From Vibrio sinaloensis (lineage in GTDB: Bacteria; Pseudomonadota; Gammaproteobacteria; Enterobacterales; Vibrionaceae), in NCBI RefSeq assembly GCF_000808535.1, contig NZ_JWLV01000007.1, positions 24,491 to 88,490 of the forward strand: DNA of 64,000 nucleotides, given 5' to 3'. Shown in pieces: positions 61,665-64,000 of the stretch (the first letter of the stretch is position 1; every line of letters starts with the position of its first letter). The position numbers and the translations under genes are program-made. The notes below the pieces were generated by a model, which worked only from the letters and a program-made list of their open reading frames with translations, ran no database searches and was not told the DNA's origin.

Positions 61665-64000
61665 ATGAATACGAACAGTTCGTCCCTATTTGCAACAGCA
61701 AACTCAGTCGTCGTGATTGATGCCAATGGCCAGGTTAGAGAGCTACTTCCTGGTGAATCCCCACAACCTGGTGAAGTGGTCGTCTCTGCCGAACAAGGTG
61801 ATAGCGCGCCTCCTCAGATAGATGCGCAGCTGGTTGATGACAATGGTGTGTTGAGTGAGCTCAACTTAGACAATGAAATAGCGGCCATTTTCGACCAGAT
61901 CGAGCAAGGCGTCGATCCAACCTTGAACGAAGAGTTTGCGACCGCAGCGGGTGGGCAAAATGGGTCTAGCCTGACGGGATCGGGTGATATCGAACGTATA
62001 GGCTCGGAAACCATAGCGTCAACGTCGTTCGATACAACGGGATTGGAATCGCAAGGGCTTTCTGAAACTCAAAGTCTCTCTCTGTTGGATGTTGTACAAG
62101 ATTCACTGACACCCCAAGCGATTATTTTGGGCGATGACTCAGTTAGAGCGGATGAAACAGACGAGCCGTTAGTATTGACGGGAAGCTTGGTTGCGACCGA
62201 ATCGGAGGATACGAGCTTCATTCCCCAGACGGATGTGCAAGGAGAGTATGGTCTATTTTCGATTGACGCTGAGGGCAATTGGACGTTTACCGCTGATCAC
62301 GCATTCGATGAGCTAAACGTTGGCGATTCTATTGCAGAAGTTTTCGAAGTTCAGTCTGGAGATGGCACAATTGCAAGTGTCTCTGTGGCGATTGATGGGA
62401 CCAATGACCTGCCGGAATTTGTGGCGACAGCGCAAGATGCACCGGCAGATGAGGTTAATCTTGCACCGTTTAATGTGACCTCTTACTCGTTCGACTATTC
62501 TGAGGGAGCAAGTGCAGGAGAAACAATAGGCCAAGTTGCCGCGACGGATCCGGACAATAGCGTTTTAATCTTTAGTATTTCTACTAACCTTCAAGACGGC
62601 GAGGGCAACGACCTTTACCAAATTAACCCTGCAACGGGGGAAATCAGCCTAACTGAAGCGGGTACTGCTGCTTTTGTGAATGATTTTGAACAACTTGCTA
62701 ATTCGCACAATATCGTTGTTACCGTGACAGAGGGAGATGGGGTAGGGGAGCCTCAATCTGTCGACGTTGATGTTTTCCTCAATGAGCAAAACCTAGACGA
62801 TAATCCACCGACTTTTGAGGACGTCGATGACGGCGGCTACTCATTTAATTACAACGAAAACTTGACTGATACTGACGTAATCGGTGTTGTGTCTGCATCT
62901 GATCCGGACGGTGAAAACGTCACCTACAGCATCACCACCAATGTCACTAACGACGCCGATGAGCCGCTGTTTGAAATTGACGCCAACTCCGGTGAAGTCA
63001 GCTTAACCGCGGCTGGGGTGGCGGCGTTTACCAACGACTTTGAGCTTGCGTCGAACGTGCACAATATTGTGGTCACGGCCACCGAAGACGAAGGCTTGGG
63101 TGACGTGAAATCCACCAACATCAATGTTGAGCTCAGTGAGCTCAACCTGGATGAAGACAGCCCCATCTTTGTCGATGACGACGACAATCCCGTCGAGGAC
63201 TACGCGTTTGAGTACAACGAGAACTCACTTGATAGCGATGTGATTGGCACGGTCGCGGCGGTGGATGGCGACGGTGAAGACGTCACTTACAGCATCACCA
63301 CCAATGTGACCAACGACGCCGATGAGCCGCTGTTTGAAATCGACGCCAACTCCGGTGAGATCAGCTTAACCGCGGCTGGGGTGGCGGCGTTTACCAATGA
63401 CTTTGAGCTTGTGTCAAACGTGCACAACATTGTCGTGACTGCCACCGAAGACGAAGGTTTGGGCGACGTGAAATCCACCAACATCAATGTTGAGCTCAGT
63501 GAGCTGAACCTGGATGAAGACAGCCCAATCTTTGTTGATGATGACGATAATCCCGTCGAGGACTACGCGTTTGAGTACAACGAAAACTCACTCGACAGCG
63601 ATGTGATTGGCACCGTAGCCGCCGTGGATGGCGACGGTGAAAATGTCACCTACAGCATTACTACCAATGTCACCAACGACGCCGATGAGCCGCTGTTTGA
63701 AATCGACGCCAACTCCGGCGAAATCAGCTTAACCGCAGCCGGAGTCGCCGCCTTTACTAACGACTTTGAGCTTGCGTCAAACGTGCACAACATTGTCGTC
63801 ACCGCCACCGAAGACGAAGGTTTAGGTGAAGTGAAATCCACCAACATCAATGTGGAGCTCAGTGAGCTGAACCTGGATGAAGATAGCCCTATCTTTGTGG
63901 ATGAGGATGACAACCCCGTCGAGGATTACGCGTTTGAGTACAACGAGAACTCACTTGATAGCGATGTGATTGGCACGGTCGCGGCGGTGGATGGCGACGG
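61665..64000 (+). CDS. Giant LapA-like type I-secreted repeat adhesin (5' part; runs off window)
   Basis: The frame is open from ATG 61665 to the window end (778 codons). Residues 1-110 resemble the LapA N-terminal retention module (VVVIDANGQVRELLPGESPQPGE ... IEQGVDPTLNEEF) with a TAAG site at residues 93-96, the sequence cut by LapG-type proteases. Residues about 160-250 form a VCBS-like domain (GLFSIDAEGNWTF, IDGTNDLPEF). From about residue 270, cadherin-like repeats begin (YNEN, VTYSIT, FEIDANSGE, FELASNVHNIVVTATEDEG); each full unit is 121 residues. No classical signal peptide, in line with C-terminal type I export. The C-terminal secretion signal lies outside the window. Confidence 0.92.
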   Translation, partial: MNTNSSSLFATANSVVVIDANGQVRELLPGESPQPGEVVVSAEQGDSAPPQIDAQLVDDNGVLSELNLDNEIAAIFDQIEQGVDPTLNEEFATAAGGQNGSSLTGSGDIERIGSETIASTSFDTTGLESQGLSETQSLSLLDVVQDSLTPQAIILGDDSVRADETDEPLVLTGSLVATESEDTSFIPQTDVQGEYGLFSIDAEGNWTFTADHAFDELNVGDSIAEVFEVQSGDGTIASVSVAIDGTNDLPEFVATAQDAPADEVNLAPFNVTSYSFDYSEGASAGETIGQVAATDPDNSVLIFSISTNLQDGEGNDLYQINPATGEISLTEAGTAAFVNDFEQLANSHNIVVTVTEGDGVGEPQSVDVDVFLNEQNLDDNPPTFEDVDDGGYSFNYNENLTDTDVIGVVSASDPDGENVTYSITTNVTNDADEPLFEIDANSGEVSLTAAGVAAFTNDFELASNVHNIVVTATEDEGLGDVKSTNINVELSELNLDEDSPIFVDDDDNPVEDYAFEYNENSLDSDVIGTVAAVDGDGEDVTYSITTNVTNDADEPLFEIDANSGEISLTAAGVAAFTNDFELVSNVHNIVVTATEDEGLGDVKSTNINVELSELNLDEDSPIFVDDDDNPVEDYAFEYNENSLDSDVIGTVAAVDGDGENVTYSITTNVTNDADEPLFEIDANSGEISLTAAGVAAFTNDFELASNVHNIVVTATEDEGLGEVKSTNINVELSELNLDEDSPIFVDEDDNPVEDYAFEYNENSLDSDVIGTVAAVDGD
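61941..61952 (+). other. Predicted LapG-type cleavage site (TAAG) in the adhesin
   Basis: Codons ACC-GCA-GCG-GGT encode Thr93-Ala-Ala-Gly96, preceded by GVDPTLNEEFA. In LapA-family adhesins the protease cuts between the two Ala and frees the adhesin from the outer-membrane channel when c-di-GMP is low. Confidence 0.65.
62520..64000 (+). repeat. Tandem cadherin-like repeats, 363-bp unit
   Basis: The anchor codons for DVIG occur at 62874, 63237, 63600 and 63963, exactly 363 bp (121 residues) apart; a divergent earlier unit starts near 62520 (354 bp). The later units are nearly identical in nucleotides, with differences mostly at third positions. The array continues past the window. Confidence 0.95.

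Noticed and set aside
62924..63913. Minus-strand open frames of 66-87 codons inside the adhesin
   Set aside because: They repeat with the 363-bp period and arise from codon use of the adhesin repeats; no ribosome-binding site and no independent protein features.
62520..64000. CRISPR-like repeat array
   Set aside because: The repeats are 363 bp, contiguous, in frame and coding; there are no short repeats with unique spacers.

Overview
The window looks like a stretch of a Vibrio chromosome, probably the large one. The order rplY ... radD-rsuA-bcr is the conserved gammaproteobacterial block known from E. coli, and several small families typical of Vibrionaceae are present (DUF2982, DUF2913, VF530/DUF2132, Rof/YaeO). 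Protein sequences resemble Vibrio throughout. No rRNA, tRNA, insertion sequence, prophage or CRISPR array was seen.

Layout. 1-2 kb: the end of a metallo-beta-lactamase-fold hydrolase, a DUF2982 membrane protein and a small Lys/Ala-rich winged-helix protein. 2-7.1 kb: a three-gene TRAP transporter of the 2-oxoacid/lactate (TakP) type, followed by its likely two-component system (Cache-domain kinase plus NarL-type regulator). 7.2-16 kb: small metabolic enzymes, a patatin-like lipase, an SOS-type small gene behind two LexA boxes, a basic amino acid antiporter, RarD, a PilZ protein, a periplasmic solute-binding protein and a chemotaxis receptor. 16-38 kb: an accessory-looking run of short genes: four GNAT acetyltransferases, a membrane-anchored metzincin-like protease, lipoproteins, two RDD proteins, Rof, VF530, a glutathione transferase, a two-component pair, an isochorismatase-like hydrolase, an APH-type kinase, a peroxiredoxin, and at least one broken gene. 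38.4-50.7 kb: the core block rplY / radD / rsuA / bcr / DUF2913. About 7.4 kb separates rplY from radD and carries a glycosyltransferase, a DedA-LssY fusion, a PepSY/response regulator/kinase operon and a GGDEF-EAL protein. 50.7-59.4 kb: an SDR-DUF2867 protein, a MATE pump, an attEFGH-like ABC export operon and nhaA. 59.4-64 kb: an OmpA-family protein and a TolC-family outer membrane channel, divergent from the 5' end of a giant repeat adhesin that runs off the window.

Themes. (1) Surface attachment: the 61.7-64 kb protein has a LapA-like N-terminal retention region with a TAAG site, the sequence cut by LapG-type periplasmic proteases, then VCBS- and cadherin-like repeats of 121 residues. The adjacent TolC/OmpA pair would be its type I secretion outer-membrane parts. 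The PilZ and GGDEF-EAL proteins show c-di-GMP signalling elsewhere in the window. (2) Nutrient sensing: the TRAP transporter and the Cache-domain two-component system probably form one regulatory unit. (3) DNA damage: radD, and a 73-residue unknown protein behind two CTGT-N8-ACAG boxes.

Start codons were chosen by ribosome-binding site and family alignment from memory; no database search was possible.
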